Assembly (NCBI GenBank): GCA_963585895.1
Contig: OY757904.1
Coordinates: 68,270,365-68,334,364 of the forward strand
Reading direction: 5' to 3'
From: Sepioteuthis lessoniana
Taxonomy: Eukaryota > Mollusca > Cephalopoda > Myopsida > Loliginidae
DNA length: 64,000 bases
Program-made: the position numbers and the translations under genes
Notes under the pieces: generated by a model
The model's input: the letters and a program-made list of their open reading frames with translations, nothing else
Told to the model about the DNA's origin: nothing
The model's database searches: none
Shown here: positions 48,262 to 60,198 of the stretch, one piece after another
Layout: every line of letters begins with the position of its first letter
Numbering within the stretch: position 1 is the first letter of the stretch

Positions 48262-48481
48262 TAAACATTCAACTGGCGAGGCAGTGGGTGTATTAATAAG
48301 AGAAGGTAACGGTATGCAAGGATTACGTGCCTTCATGGGTTTGGCTCCTGTGACTAAACAGGTGATCATGGCGCTTAGCAAAACTCAGCCGAGCGTTCTA
48401 ATTTCTGTTGACGAGATAGACGCAGACCGGACCGTGCAATATGAACTCCTTCCCTGCCTATTATATGAAAGCAATGATTAA
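48262..48481 (+). other. Unrecognised coding-like ORF fragment
   Basis: The frame upstream of the ATG at 48284 stays open for several codons. It reads G-E-A-V-G-V-L-I-R-E-G-N-G-M-Q-G-L-R-A-F-M-G-L, then a P-S-V-L-I-S-V-D-E-I-D-A-D stretch. The amino-acid mix looks protein-like compared with its AT-rich surroundings. I do not recognise a family. No splice sites were established. Confidence 0.3.
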
Positions 48482-48489
48482 CTAATGAA

Positions 48490-49950
48490 ACGTAAAGAGG
48501 TTCGCACTCTGTTTACACTTGATTTGCGTCTAGTTCCAGCGTCAATATTATAGACGATTATATAAGCGAAGGACCACTGACAAAATGGGCGCATTCACAT
48601 TGTCCTGAATGATTATTAGTTTTAACTACAGGTTCAAGTCTTATAATCCGACCACCAACATTCTAGAGCCACGCCGGATTAGCTGTTTGTTTAACTCGCA
48701 ATATGTCATAGTTCAAAGAGATCAGGCGGTTAGATTCAGGTATTTACTAAATTTAACTTACTAGTGGAAGAGTTCGGTTAGAGAAATAGAGTCGAGTTAT
48801 AAAGATTGATGGGCATTAAACTTCTAGCTTTATAGAAGATAAACAGTGTATAGGTCAGCAATTGCTGATATAGCTCTTACTTGATTTCAAATTCAATGGC
48901 AAACACACACACTATAGTGTCAAATGACACGTTTAAATTTAAAAAATTATTATTGTCAAAAATTTCCCAGAATATTTATAGTTTTATTCAAGCATAAATA
49001 GTAGAAATTAAGGAACAATGATTGATGAGAATCAAATAAGCAAAAAGAAGATGCAAAAGATTTTTCGTGAATTAAAAATAAGCTTTCCGAAACAAGTACA
49101 TAGATACACGATTCACCTTTTTTCTAATTACGGGGCATTAATCCTTCTAGGCTCATTTCGTATCTATCTCTAAGGTATTTACTTTAATGTACATTTATAT
49201 TAACAATTTGTGCAGTTGTTTGCAAATAGTTTTCTTTTCTTTGTTCTGCTGGGGGGTTGCACACAAATTTCAAAACATATGTATATCAAAAAAAATTTTT
49301 TTTTTTTTTTTTTACAGTTATATGATTTCAAGTAGTGATTATAACAATAGTTGTAAACAATTACAAACATACATCAGAATCACACATTTTGTGATAGAAT
49401 TGAAACGAATTACTGGTATGTTGCCAAATAAGAATCTCCGTAAATCAGCCTGCATCTGTTTGTCGTTATAATATAGCATCATGAATATACATTTTAAAAT
49501 TAATTATTTATCGAATGACCCTCCTACAAAGATACTCACACACATATACACATATATGATTAAGTACCTAAATTGATATTACCATAATTATTTAAGGTAT
49601 ATGTTACACGATTAAGTATATCGTAGGAATTAATCAAATAACCATAACTAATTAATCCAATTCATAAAAGATTCAAAATTAATTGCACGAAGTCACTAAA
49701 GCTAAAAGGATGTCAGGAATATTGGCCTACTCTTAAATGATGGATCTAAATTTATAAAGTAAGGATATTACAGTGATTAACCATTGTGGGATATTCAATT
49801 GCAACAATTCAGCGTTTCTCCACAAACAATTTTCATCTTTGAAGATCATAAATGAAATATTGAACTTTACTAGATTTTAAACACAATTTATATTTTTGAA
49901 ACCTAAAATATCCATGATAGAATGCTACAGGCTCGACAGGTGTCCCCCAA
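48490..49950. other. AT-rich intergenic DNA, nothing recognised
   Basis: A 24-base A/T homopolymer-rich stretch lies at 49290-49315. Nothing else was recognised. Confidence 0.45.
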
Positions 49951-49954
49951 TCCT

Positions 49955-50050
49955 TAAGATTGATTGATTTCTAACGGTATGTCAATCCGTCTGGATTTAT
50001 TTTATGCCAAGGAATATTGTGCATTCATATTTATATTACCGTATAACTGC
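49955..50050 (-). mobile_element. SINE-E fragment
   Basis: TTGATTTCTAACGGTATGTC, CTGGATTTATTTTATGCC and GTGCATTCATATTTATATTA match the other SINE-E copies. Confidence 0.65.
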
Positions 50051-50214
50051 TTCTCAGGAGTTTATTATTTTTCGATTGATTTTCAAAGTCTCTCGGAATG
50101 TTTAGTTGTATGATATTGTTGTATATTAATAAAACATAATTCACGATTTTCAATGAATTAACGAAACATTCCTTTATATCTCTTATTTTATTCTCGAAAG
50201 GGACCCACAGATTG

Positions 50215-50470
50215 TTGTTAGTTGAGAGATAAAAGGAGAGACATATACTCAGACAGGGGACTTCTCCTTGTCCCATATCTCCTCCCGGGAGCCAAGGCTG
50301 TCACCGCTTGCATCGCCTTGCAAGCCATATCGGCTGCCTACCCTTGGCTCGACTCCCGATTCTCTGGCCTTTTTCCGAATCTGATCGCCTGGTTCTCATG
50401 TCCCGTCGTCTCCCACTGGTTGCACACCTGCTTGACCGACCATCCCCGGTTACTAATCACAACGTAACAG
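50215..50470. repeat. GC-rich block with internal inverted repeat
   Basis: Stands out as GC-rich. GGGAGCCAAGG (50287-50297) and CCTTGGCTCGACTCCC (50342-50357) can pair. The 81-codon ORF across it is probably due to composition. No second copy in the window. Confidence 0.4.
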
Positions 50471-50519
50471 CAAAGTGACTGCTTGTCAAAGCACATGGGT
50501 CACTAGGATCGACTTGAAA

Positions 50520-51740
50520 ATCCATGTCATATCTTATATAAGAATATTGCTCATATTCATATCTACTTCTGTTTGCTGCATTTCGGCCGAATGTACGTTT
50601 TTCAGGTGTTTATGAAACCTTGGCCAATCATTTGCATCCAAACGCATCTGCTTCTCAAAGAGGGCTCTGTATTTATCAACTTTTTCTGGTTGGATTCAAC
50701 CTCTGTACAACAGAGAGTTAGTGTTCTCTCCCATATATGACCCGACTATTATCCAAGTCTCCCAAAGCATCTCGTTTCTTTTGTGCTTCAGCTCAAGCCT
50801 TATCCTCATTCATGAATGTCACTGGATGTTGAGAAAGTTGAGTAATTTTTTTTACGGTTCAGTTTGAACAATTTTCTTCCATGTTGTCCGGTTTTTTTTA
50901 CTCACCCTGCTCATGTCTGCACCCTTCATTACGGTTGCCATATTTTTTGACATTTCAAGCATCCCAGGGTGTGTTGTTTCACCCTTTGTGAGGAATTTTC
51001 CGTTTGATATTTGTTTATTTTTGGGGCTGATGGAACTAATTATAATCCCTAGTGAATGTAGATATGATAATTTCCTCTGCCCCTTTACATTATAATTATT
51101 TTGTAATTGGTGACTCCTAGTCTTTCTAAGGCTGCTTTTATCTCCTGCGCTGTAGCCAAGGACAGCTTCCCACTTTTAATGACTCTTCTCGATTTCATTC
51201 TATCAGGTGGATAGGCCTTACATATCGTGTGAAAATTCTTCATTTTCAGAACGTTTTCAGCATGTGTCCGACTTTCTGTTCTTGGTCTTTCTGAATTTTT
51301 TCGTGGTAGCTCTAGTTGATATTGAAAAAATGAAAGAATTTAGCTTGACAGATATCTTCCAAAAAGTAATGACAATGAACGTATGGAAGTTTGACACTTC
51401 ATTCCTTGAATCCGACTTAGATATCGTCAGGCTCTTTTTTCGCTTGAGGATGCAATAAGTAATGCTTAATTTTTCTCTGGTCCTGTGGTCTACCATCCAC
51501 CACGGAGTCCAACTTCTGTTAGGATTTTCTAAGAGTGAAATTCATTAACTTTTGTTTCGTTGGAGATACAGTACACGTATACTTGCGCTGGGAGTACAGT
51601 TTCAAGCTCTGGCTAATTTCAGGTTTTCAGAAAACGTTAACAATTACCGAGTAATTTAGCAGTGAGCAAAGTCCTATTCTCTCAACGTAACTTACTCTCT
51701 CTCACCGCAAACGATTGCAAAGTCGTGTCTTGTCCATCGT
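50520..51740 (-). mobile_element. LINE-gamma (I-group LINE) copy 1: 5' UTR and ORF1 fragment
   Basis: On the minus strand the 5' region (51500-51740) matches 63650-63800 of copy 2: GGAGATA...GTATACT, TTTCAGGTTTTCA, TTAC-CGTGTAATTTAGCA, CCTATTCTCT. Downstream, 50921-50962 encodes C-x2-C-x3-G-N-x4-C, a gag-type zinc knuckle with the usual histidine replaced by asparagine. After it come knuckle-like and lysine-rich remnants of ORF1. The RT is absent. Stops and frame changes throughout. Confidence 0.7.
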
Positions 51741-52102
51741 GATATATTTTGTACGTATTTCAATGACATATTATAATACATCACTGACAAAACAAAAATG
51801 TGAAATGCAACAGTGTTCCTACATTAAGAAGTAAATGTTTCAATAAATCACAAGAAAATGCCAAGCAATGTGTTAAAAATTACAGTTACCGTTCTTCTAC
51901 AAAGATGATTCCGTCATTAAATACCTCATGTAGTTTTACATACCATTAAAAAGAAAACCACCAACCAAACAATTAAAAATATGATCCTTATTATGATTTT
52001 CTTTTAAGATTTTGTATCAATTATGTTTCTGGAAGAAAGGAAAGATGCTCATCAATTTAGATTTCTACTTTACGAGAACTTACTCAAGTCTTTACAAAGA
52101 AC

Positions 52103-52160
52103 AGACACATACACACACACGCGCGTGCGCGCGCACACGCACAAACACACACACACACAT
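52103..52160. repeat. (CA)/(CG) alternating purine-pyrimidine tract
   Basis: CACACGCGCGTGCGCGCGCAC is embedded in CA repeats. Alternating CG/CA of this kind is prone to Z-DNA. Confidence 0.95.
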
Positions 52161-52380
52161 ATGTAACCAACATCTTCATTCTGTGTAAGAATTAACATAA
52201 TGTCACCTTTTATCCAGATTACTGGTGGTTTAAATTAAATTTTTCCTCTTCTACATCGATGGCCACACAAATTTCCAGGAGCCATGTATTCCCTACTGAC
52301 ACGTAACTGGGGAGAGAAGAGTTCCATTCTAAAATTTCATGAGATGTTTTGTAGAATACAAAAAGAAAACACTCTCCCCT

Positions 52381-52383
<3 letters not shown>

Positions 52384-52469
<86 letters not shown>
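52384..52469. repeat. (CT)n and (TA)n microsatellites
   Basis: CT tract 52384-52410, a short spacer, then a TA tract 52424-52469. Confidence 0.97.
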
Positions 52470-52470
<1 letters not shown>

Positions 52471-52661
52471 TGACCGTTCAATGTTAACAGATAATTCCTG
52501 TTTGATGCAGTATTAGCAATGTGAAAACTTTGAATAAACAAAGGTAAAAAGATTTAAAAAAAAAAAATAAATGTACGTTCATAGATTTTATCTTATTTTT
52601 ATCTGTTATTTATCTATTTATTTATTCTATTTTATTCTTATTTGATTATTACCCATGCCTT

Positions 52662-52687
52662 GTATATATATATATATATATATATAT
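52662..52687. repeat. (TA)n microsatellite
   Basis: About 13 TA units. Confidence 0.95.
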
Positions 52688-53242
52688 GAAAATTTCATCG
52701 AAGTGAAATTAGGTTTCAAAAATAGACAAAACTTTTATAAATTTATGCCCGCTGATTTTTTCGTGTTTTGTGAGCTGATATTTTTTAACAGATATTCGCC
52801 GTTCTATCGAAGTCAAAATTCAACCTTTAAAAACAAAGACATTTGATAATTTAAGAGTGAACTGTGAACTTGGATATGTGATATTTTGAATTGTTTTATT
52901 AGCTAAATGTAAATAAAAACAGGTTATGGGAACTTTAAGTAACTTAAAACTCGAGTACATTTGGAAGTATATGGTATCATTATTTTTCCCTCACCTAAAT
53001 TCGGTTTTGAAGAAAAAGCATGAAGCCTCTCTAAAACCTGAAGATATTTAGAAATAAAATGAATAATATCATAATGGAATGAAATATTTAATTCGCATCG
53101 TAAAACTGACATTTTCTCCAGATTAATTGTGTCTCTTTCTAATGATAAATAAGATAATACCCTATGTAAAAGATGGGATATTGGGCCTTTAAACTTCAGG
53201 GAAACAAGGGTATTTCTCTCTTCTTCTTTTCACACATCTCCT

Positions 53243-53273
53243 AGGATATCTGAGTGGTTAACTCAGATATCCT
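53243..53273. repeat. Perfect 13-bp hairpin
   Basis: AGGATATCTGAGT and its exact complement ACTCAGATATCCT are separated by GGTTA. There is no T-run after it, so nothing marks it as a terminator. Confidence 0.85.
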
Positions 53274-53369
53274 GCTCTGATTTATCATCAGGTGAGTCTC
53301 TGAGAGACGAGAGTATTTTGTGAGCCATACAAGCATATAACAATGAAAACAATGTAATGCATCATAATT

Positions 53370-56300
53370 GATGTGGAGAAAGGCGGATCAATCCATTGAT
53401 ATGTCAAATGTGAGCTTCAGCGGATGCTGGCCGGAAGAACCTGACAAGTCAACGGCCAGGATCAAATAATTCAGAAAGGAAACCACCGCTATTCCACCTT
53501 GATTGTGGCGTCTGTAGATGGGAAAATAAAAACAGCTAACGAAAAGTTACCATGCTTCTAAGGAAAACCTTATATCCAAGCCGCTTCAGCCTTCACGAAA
53601 GTAAAGAAGGGGCGCGTTCTACTGAGGTTTCAGTGTTCGAAAAATCAACTACAGTGCCCAAACCCAACATACTTAGATAAAAAGCATTGTTAAAACAGGG
53701 ACATTTAACGTTAGAACTTTGAGCACAATGAACCAACTGTCTGTGATTACATCTTCAACCGAACACGCTATAGATCTTGAATGCGTGCAAGATCATAGAT
53801 ATTACCACAATGAACAAGACAAGAAATACTATTATATCGGTAATGTCTGGACATTTATCTCAGCATCTGCATGGAAAAACTCTATAAATTCCACTCTCGG
53901 ATGTGTAGGAATGCTTTTCGGGCTTCGGTTGTTAAAATCAGTAATTAGCATAGGAAAATACTAACCGGTATTTATCTCTGTTGCATTTAATCTCAATCCC
54001 TACTCAACAATTGTCTCTTGCAACTGTTCCACCAATACTAGTTTTGAAAAGGATATCACTTGTTTCCTTGACTGACATTCGTCTTTTGTTAGACACATTT
54101 CCAAACATAATGTTCTAAACATCGGTTTAAACATGAATGCACATATAAGACAAGATGTGAATGATAGATTTGGATTACACAACCTTCCATAGAAAAATGT
54201 TAAATATCTTACACATTTTTACTTGAGAACAGTCTTTTCTGTAGAAATAACAAATTCTATTGAATGGAGAGCAAACTATGGACCTAATGTAACCCAAATA
54301 ACGATAAAGCATAGCTAGATTATATATTCATTAATAATTTGTAGATAAATAGTGCTTTGAACTGTGAGGCATACTCCTCTTTTGATGGAGTCTCTTCTGA
54401 TTACAAAATCGTTATTGCAATGTTACACAGAAGTCTTCTCAGAAACAGGAAACAAACAATTAACACCACAGGCTATGACTGGTCCCCACTTACCAGTAGA
54501 GATAATTGTAATAAATGTACGGTAACTGCAGAAACACATTCTTCAGGAGATATATGACAGAAAGTTTATACTATATGACAGAAAGTGTATACTAACCAAA
54601 ACTAGAGCAAATGACATATCTTCAGGAGATATATGACAGAAAGTTTCGGAATGAAAAATTTGAAAACTTCGTCACTGACCATATATAAACAACGGCAGAG
54701 TGTATACTAACCAAAACTAGAGCAAATGTATCGTTACATATGAGGCATTAGTATTTACGGAAAAATGATGCAACTTTACAGAAGGATCTTTACTCAAAGA
54801 AACCCATCAAATGTCAACGCGCAGAAACTTAAGAAACTTCAGAAAGTACTCACCATATACTAAAAAGAACAATTAGAATGTATTCAAGTTCAGATTAATA
54901 AATTTAGAAATTAAGTAGGAGAAAGCAATCACTAAGAGTATGACAGAGAGTAAATGAAGTGAGAGAAAGGAAGAACGCATCAGGTTCAAAATAAAAGCTG
55001 CTTGCTATGAAGAAAACCTTCTGAAGATGAAAGGACTTTCTAAGAATCTGCAAGGAAACCCTATGAAAATGATTGATAAACTATGTCCAAAAAATCATGG
55101 CAAGTAAAATGTAAAACTCGGACAGGTTACAAAGGAATAAATCGACGCAGATTTGAAAAAAAATAAAAACAGAAAAATCTGCTGGCTTCGATGTAATACT
55201 TTGTAAGTTTGGAAGACAAGAAAATGTGATGACACATTTCTCCGAGTATGTAACGAACGTAATGAACAAAATGCAAAAGAGTAATGGACGAACGGCCGAA
55301 TCCTTTTCTTCCCTAAGGAAGGTGACCTTGGAATCAATAAGAACTACAAAGGTATAGCCAACTGATAAAGCTGCTAACGTTTATAAAGTCCAGCTTCTTC
55401 ATCGTATCACCCGAAATCGAGAAAATTCTTTAAAAAATCTGAAGAGCTTTCAAAAGAATCACTTCACAATCTCACAGATATTGATAACCAGTCGAAACAT
55501 ATAAGGAATTTAAGAAAATAATCTTAGACAATACTACAGTTCGTAGATTTTTCCAGAGTATTCAATTCCATACGCAGTGTAAAATACTATTGGCATATGT
55601 TTGTTTTTTTACAAATATACTGTTACAGATATAATGATGCTTTACAAATACACGAAAGTAATTGATCGCTTACCTTATGGAGATACCGACTTCTACAATA
55701 TAGAAATTGAAATATTCAAAGTCATACTCTAGCATCGAATACTTTACTCACTTCCAAGACTACTTACTGTGAGCGTGAAAAATCTAAATAAAGAAAGTAG
55801 TTTCAAACTAAAAAATGCAAGATGTAAACGATAGTCCACAGAAACTGTGGCAGATGCAGATAATGCAGATTACCTAGCTCTTCTCGTAAATACAGAAGCA
55901 AAAGCTGAAATATTACTGCTTAGAGTTAGCTGCAGGAAGCATTGGCCTCAACGGGAATGTAAATAAAACAGAGTATATATTTCTGAAATAAAAAAGAAGT
56001 CCTCTTCACTCTAAGTGGTAAGCTTCAAAATAGAGAGCAAATTAACATACTTCGTCTGCAACATCTCATCTAACGAAAAAGATATCAAAATACGCCTCGC
56101 TTTCAATGCTCTTAACAGGTTATTGAACATATGAAAGACTGATGTATCCGATTAAATTAAAAGGGATTTCTTTTAAGCTGTAGCTGGATCCATACAGCCG
56201 TATGGATGCACCACTTCGAAGCTAACAGCATGCATACAAAAAGCTAGATAGTCGGTACACAAGAAGGCTGCGTGTTATTTTGATCAAATTCTGGAAGCAA

Positions 56301-56390
56301 TATCTCACAAAAAAGCAGCTCAGTTGGCACTTAACTCTCATCTCACAAACTATTTGAATGAGGCGAGAAAGACAAAGAGGATACTATATA
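53370..56390 (+). mobile_element. LINE-alpha copy 5, nearly full length, heavily mutated
   Basis: The 5' leader (53370-53710) is followed by an EEP (APE-like) endonuclease region. The frame 53719-53964 contains I-D-L-E-C-V-Q-D-H-R, with Asp (53791-53793) where EEP enzymes have the metal-binding Glu. It then reads W-T-F-I-S-A-S-A-W-K-N-S-I-N-S-T. 54357-54557 contains V-S-S-D-Y, with the catalytic His of the S-D-H motif changed to Tyr (54402-54404). The linker is rearranged by a local duplication (54540-54735). RT parts follow in many frames: F-P-K-E-G-D-L-G (55310), F-V-D-F-S-R-V-F-N-S-I (55540-55575), and the L-L-F-thumb region near 56160-56220. The far 3' end and (GAT)n tail are missing. In life it would nick DNA and reverse-transcribe its RNA. 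Confidence 0.85.
54540..54735. repeat. Local duplication inside LINE-alpha copy 5
   Basis: CTTCAGGAGATATATGACAG occurs at 54542 and 54622, GTGTATACTAACCAAAACTA at about 54579 and 54702, and TATATGACAGAAAGT three times. The interleaved order points to a duplication with later deletion. Confidence 0.85.
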
Positions 56391-56563
56391 TTATTTACGC
56401 AGCTGATTATGATATGGATACACGTAGCATTATCCCCAGTAAAGCAAATTTTTGTTCTTTTACACATATAATTTTTGGTTGCATATGTTTTTAACATTTA
56501 CATATACTGACAAATTTGAAACCATCATTGGTACGGTTTGTTAATTCGTATCATTTTCAATAA

Positions 56564-56567
<4 letters not shown>

Positions 56568-56603
<36 letters not shown>
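56568..56603. repeat. (TA)n microsatellite
   Basis: About 18 TA units. Confidence 0.97.
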
Positions 56604-56607
<4 letters not shown>

Positions 56608-56682
56608 GTAATTTTGGGAAGAGTCAAATTCTGAAACAACGCAGTTTGACCTAATATAGGTAAAATGAAATGTCAGTATGTT

Positions 56683-56915
56683 TATAGGTTTCTTTGTTTT
56701 ATGGCATATCATGTTTTTTGGGTTATTTAATGCCAAAGTTCTAGAAGAACAGCAGGGGTACTCTTTAACCTATAGCTGGGGGTTTAAGGGGGTTCTTACC
56801 TTTCCCAAGGGTAATTGTCCAAAGGGGGACGTAATAACGCAACTAGAAATCGCTTACGGCGATTCAGCAGTCCAACGTTTTAACCAATACCCAACGAGGA
56901 CACCTCCTTTGGATG
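56683..56915 (-). mobile_element. SINE-A, full length
   Basis: Tail GTTTTATGGCATATCATG, TTTAATGCCAAAG, centre CTCTTTAACCTATAGCTGG, then TTACCTTTCCCAAGGGTAAT and a diverged tRNA head (about 56840-56912, ending at GAGGACACCTCC). The ORF across it is not a gene. Confidence 0.85.
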
Positions 56916-57370
56916 TTGAATGTGAATTTTAAATGTCTATTGACAAGTGCTAATATTGGTTGAGCAATGATTTTCCTCTCAGTTTTCTCATTTTGTATTT
57001 TGCTTACCTAATATGTGTGAACCTCTGGGACAATGGATGCGTATACATATATTTTTAGTAGAAAAAATCGTTTAATAAATGACATTGCCCGAATAAATCG
57101 ATAAATTCATCGTTCATCAACACCCGAGCGAAAAATCACACAATCTTATGAAAAAAGCAAACAAAAAATCTCATCAACCAAAAAATAAAAATATAGTTAT
57201 AGGCTAAACGTGTCTCAAAGTTTAACAGTTAGGAATGTATTTTTTTTTCAAATTTTATCTTTTGTTTTAAACTGATTTCTAATTTCAAACTCATCGAAAT
57301 ACGTGTTACGCTTCTGCAGACTTTTTGGGACCAGGATTTTCGGATAACACTGAATAATTTCGCTTTTTTA

Positions 57371-57372
<2 letters not shown>

Positions 57373-57428
<56 letters not shown>
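57373..57428. repeat. (TG)n microsatellite
   Basis: About 28 TG units. Confidence 0.98.
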
Positions 57429-57431
<3 letters not shown>

Positions 57432-57655
57432 AACGTACGTTTAGCGACTTCAACCATCTTATTGTATATTTAAAAAAAGGTGGCATACAAACTCAAACAG
57501 ATTATTTTGATTTCTGTTGCTGTTTACCTCATCTGAATGAACACAACAATAAATGTACCCTTTGAAATTTTGTTATTTAAATATACTTACTAATGTCGTT
57601 TGTTAAATAATGGAAGTTTTTTTTCCAACAGTTGTAGATGAATGAATGCCAAAAC

Positions 57656-57658
<3 letters not shown>

Positions 57659-57707
<49 letters not shown>

Positions 57708-57733
57708 ATACATATATGTGTGTGTGTGTGTGT
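57659..57733. repeat. (TA)n-(TG)n microsatellite
   Basis: TA units with two single-base interruptions, followed by TG units. Confidence 0.97.
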
Positions 57734-57734
57734 A

Positions 57735-57805
57735 ATTTGTTTGGTTATTTTGTTTAATGTCATTACAAACTTTGGTGATTTAGTTCCAAAACTTACTGAT
57801 ACATG
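57735..57805 (-). mobile_element. SINE-A/D 3' tail remnant
   Basis: TTTTGTTTAATGTCATTACAAAC then TTTAGTTCCAAAACTTAC, a diverged shared tail starting right after the TG tract. Confidence 0.5.
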
Positions 57806-57878
57806 CATTGTAAGACGATGCTTTGTGAGAAACTTTTCAAAAAGATCAAGTTCATCCTTTTGCACACGGTTACAAAGA

Positions 57879-58785
57879 TCATTGAATAAGTTTCCAGACG
57901 TTTTTGGTATGGGCACTTTTATTGATAGTACACACATGAAAGTCTAGTCCCCTTCCAAGTAATCTCCTCCGGCTGCAATGTACTTGTTGTACCGTTCCAA
58001 CAACTTCTGGAAAGTCCCATGGAAGTCTTCTTGTGTGAGCATGTCAATGACTTTCGTCGCAGCCTCTTTCATCTCCTCAATTATCTCATAACGACAACCT
58101 CTGTGCTTAGGGAATAACCAAAAGTCACAGAGAGCAAGGTCTGGACTATAGGGAGGCTGAGGAACTGTCTCGACGCCCATGTTGGTCAAATAGTCTGTCA
58201 CAAGGATGAAGTTGTGGACTGGAGCATTGTCCTGCTAGAAATGCCACTGACCCGATTTGAAGAGTGCTGGCTTCTTCAGACGGAATCTCTTCCTGAACTC
58301 TCTTAAAACCTCAACATAGTAACCAAAACGATAACCCTAACCCTTTGGTCTATCAAGCCTGATCTATTAACTTCCTTACTCCTCCCACGCCTCTAATTAT
58401 CCCTCACAGACTCCCTGCCTTCCTTGAATCTTTTATGCCACTCAGAAACTGATGCTCGATTCATGCAAGATAGTTGAAAAGCAATCTGAAGCATTCCATG
58501 CGGTTTCTGTGGCATTTTTTCCAAGTTTAAAACAGAATTTTATTGCCTATTTTTCTTCTAAACTGTCCTCACGTCGAGATTGCATTTTTTAATTTCACCA
58601 GCTGTGACAATCAGGCTTTAGTAGGGTGTATTCCAATTCCTGTTGTAGCTGTTCATTTAAAACTGAAATCATAAAAATTGGTCAAACATCTAATAAGATG
58701 TATAGCAATAACATAGTGAATTTTCAAGAGTCTACGACAATTTTAAATTCCTGTTCCAAAAAATGTTTGGAAACCTATTGAATGC
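57879..58785 (-). mobile_element. Mariner-family transposon, longer decayed copy
   Basis: DDE transposase of the Tc1/mariner superfamily, mariner type (D34D), on the minus strand. The frame 58201-57944 reads T-D-Y-L-T-N-M-G then P-P-Y-S-P-D-L, which carries the third catalytic Asp. It continues C-D-F-W-L-F and ends E-R-Y-N-K-Y-I-A-A-G-G-D-Y. Just upstream (58205-58245) is Q-D-N-A-P-V-H-N with the second catalytic Asp, preceded by a stop. Terminal inverted repeats: ATAAGTTTCCAGACG (57885-57900) against the complement of TGTTTGGAAACCTAT (58764-58778), with TA at the edges. About 900 bp, so part of the N-terminal half is lost. It shares ends and body with 10668-11271. Confidence 0.88.
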
Positions 58786-58824
58786 ACCGGGTAAATGGTT
58801 TTAAGTATTCTCCTTGGTTGGTAG

Positions 58825-58965
58825 TGGTTTGGGTTTTGTAGCATATCAATCAAAATAAGTCCATTAACGCCAAATCTTTTCTATATGTATATAAAATATA
58901 TATGATTTGTAAGCAAATAGAAAGTGGATATTATTTCAAACGAACCAGAGCTCGTTTGTTTGCAT
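58825..58965 (-). mobile_element. Element D tail fragment
   Basis: GGGTTTTGTAGCATATCAATC, CATTAACGCCAAATC, TATATATGATTTGTAAGCAAATAG and ACCAGAGCTCGTT match 25335-25470. Confidence 0.7.
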
Positions 58966-59639
58966 AGTTAACGTGAGTTCTTTTATGGTAGGCGGAGAGC
59001 AATGGATCTCTATATTTAATAGGGGGCGATTTTGAACTTCTTTTGGTTCCCATATGGGTGGGATCTAGCAGAATACAGCTTTTTTGCCCAGAGTTATCGA
59101 CGGTAGATGTTTCAGGACATTAGTGATGAGAGTGTTTGGGAGTTTCATGGATGACACTACGGAAAATGATACAGAGTGAATGATGGATCTTTTCGACTTG
59201 CGAGTCGATACGATGTTAAGCGCTAATTGTATAGCGTGAGTTTCACTTATGAAGATGCAAGCTTCTTCTGGGAAGAATTGTTGACTGTCTTATTTTTGTA
59301 TACTCTTTCACATACTGTTTTGTTGCCGTATTTGGAGATATCCGAGTAGATATGAAGGTAGTTTGGTTACATTTGTGGCTGCAGAAAAGTTTATCTTGAT
59401 ATGTTGAGGGGAGATTATTTCTTTTGGTGAGTTTATTTTGGTCGAGTATTTTCTCTGTTTTTTTAGGTAACCAGGGGGTTGTACTGAATGATAGATGGTT
59501 GGGATTTAGAGTTTTGTTTCTTTCAGTATAGTTTTCATGCATAGTCTTAAAGGTTCTATTGCCAATTCATTTTTAGTTAAGAGGGATTCATATTTTGAAT
59601 TAAAGGCCCAGTTATCAGCTTGATTAGCTGGAAGAGACA

Positions 59640-60198
59640 TTATTTTAGAGTAGCGTCTCATCAACTGAAAAAGACATCGACACACGGCGAACGAAGGCAT
59701 TGATAGCTATCAATAGGCTCTTGATCATACAGGAAATCAGACCTGACCAATAAAATGAAACGCAGTTTCTTACAGGTAGCGGTCGTATCGATATTGCTAT
59801 ATGGATGCACTACATGGACGCTAACTAAACGACTGAAGAAGAATCTAGCCAGCAATTACACAAGAATGTTGCTAGCAATATAGAACATGTCATGGCGGAA
59901 ACACCCCACAAGGCACCAACTATACGTCCACCTGCCTCACATCACGAAAACTATACAAGTTAGACGAACCAGACACGCAGTATACTGCTGGAGAAGCAAG
60001 GGTGAGCTCATAAGTGACGTGCTCCAATGGACCGCTGCATATGGCCAAGCAAAAGTAGGACGACCAGCTCGAACATACATACAGCAGCTATGTGAGGATA
60101 CGGGATATAGCCCTGAAGACCTGCCAGAGGCGATGAACGATAAGGAGACGTGGTGAGAGAGGGTCAGGGATATCCATGCTAGCTGCACGACATGATGA
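59640..60198 (+). mobile_element. LINE-alpha copy 6, 3' fragment nested in LINE-gamma
   Basis: Contains K-D-I-D-T (59670), L-L-Y-G-C-T-T-W-T-L-T-K-R-L-K-K (59790-59840), S-W-R-K-H-P-T-R-H-Q-L-Y (59890-59925), R-R-T-R-H (59960) and G-R-P-A-R-T-Y-I-Q-Q-L-C-E-D-T-G (60058-60105). It ends with E-R-V-R-D-I-H-A-like and three GAT units at 60191. It lies in opposite orientation between the RNase H side and the RT side of LINE-gamma copy 2, so it inserted later. Confidence 0.88.
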
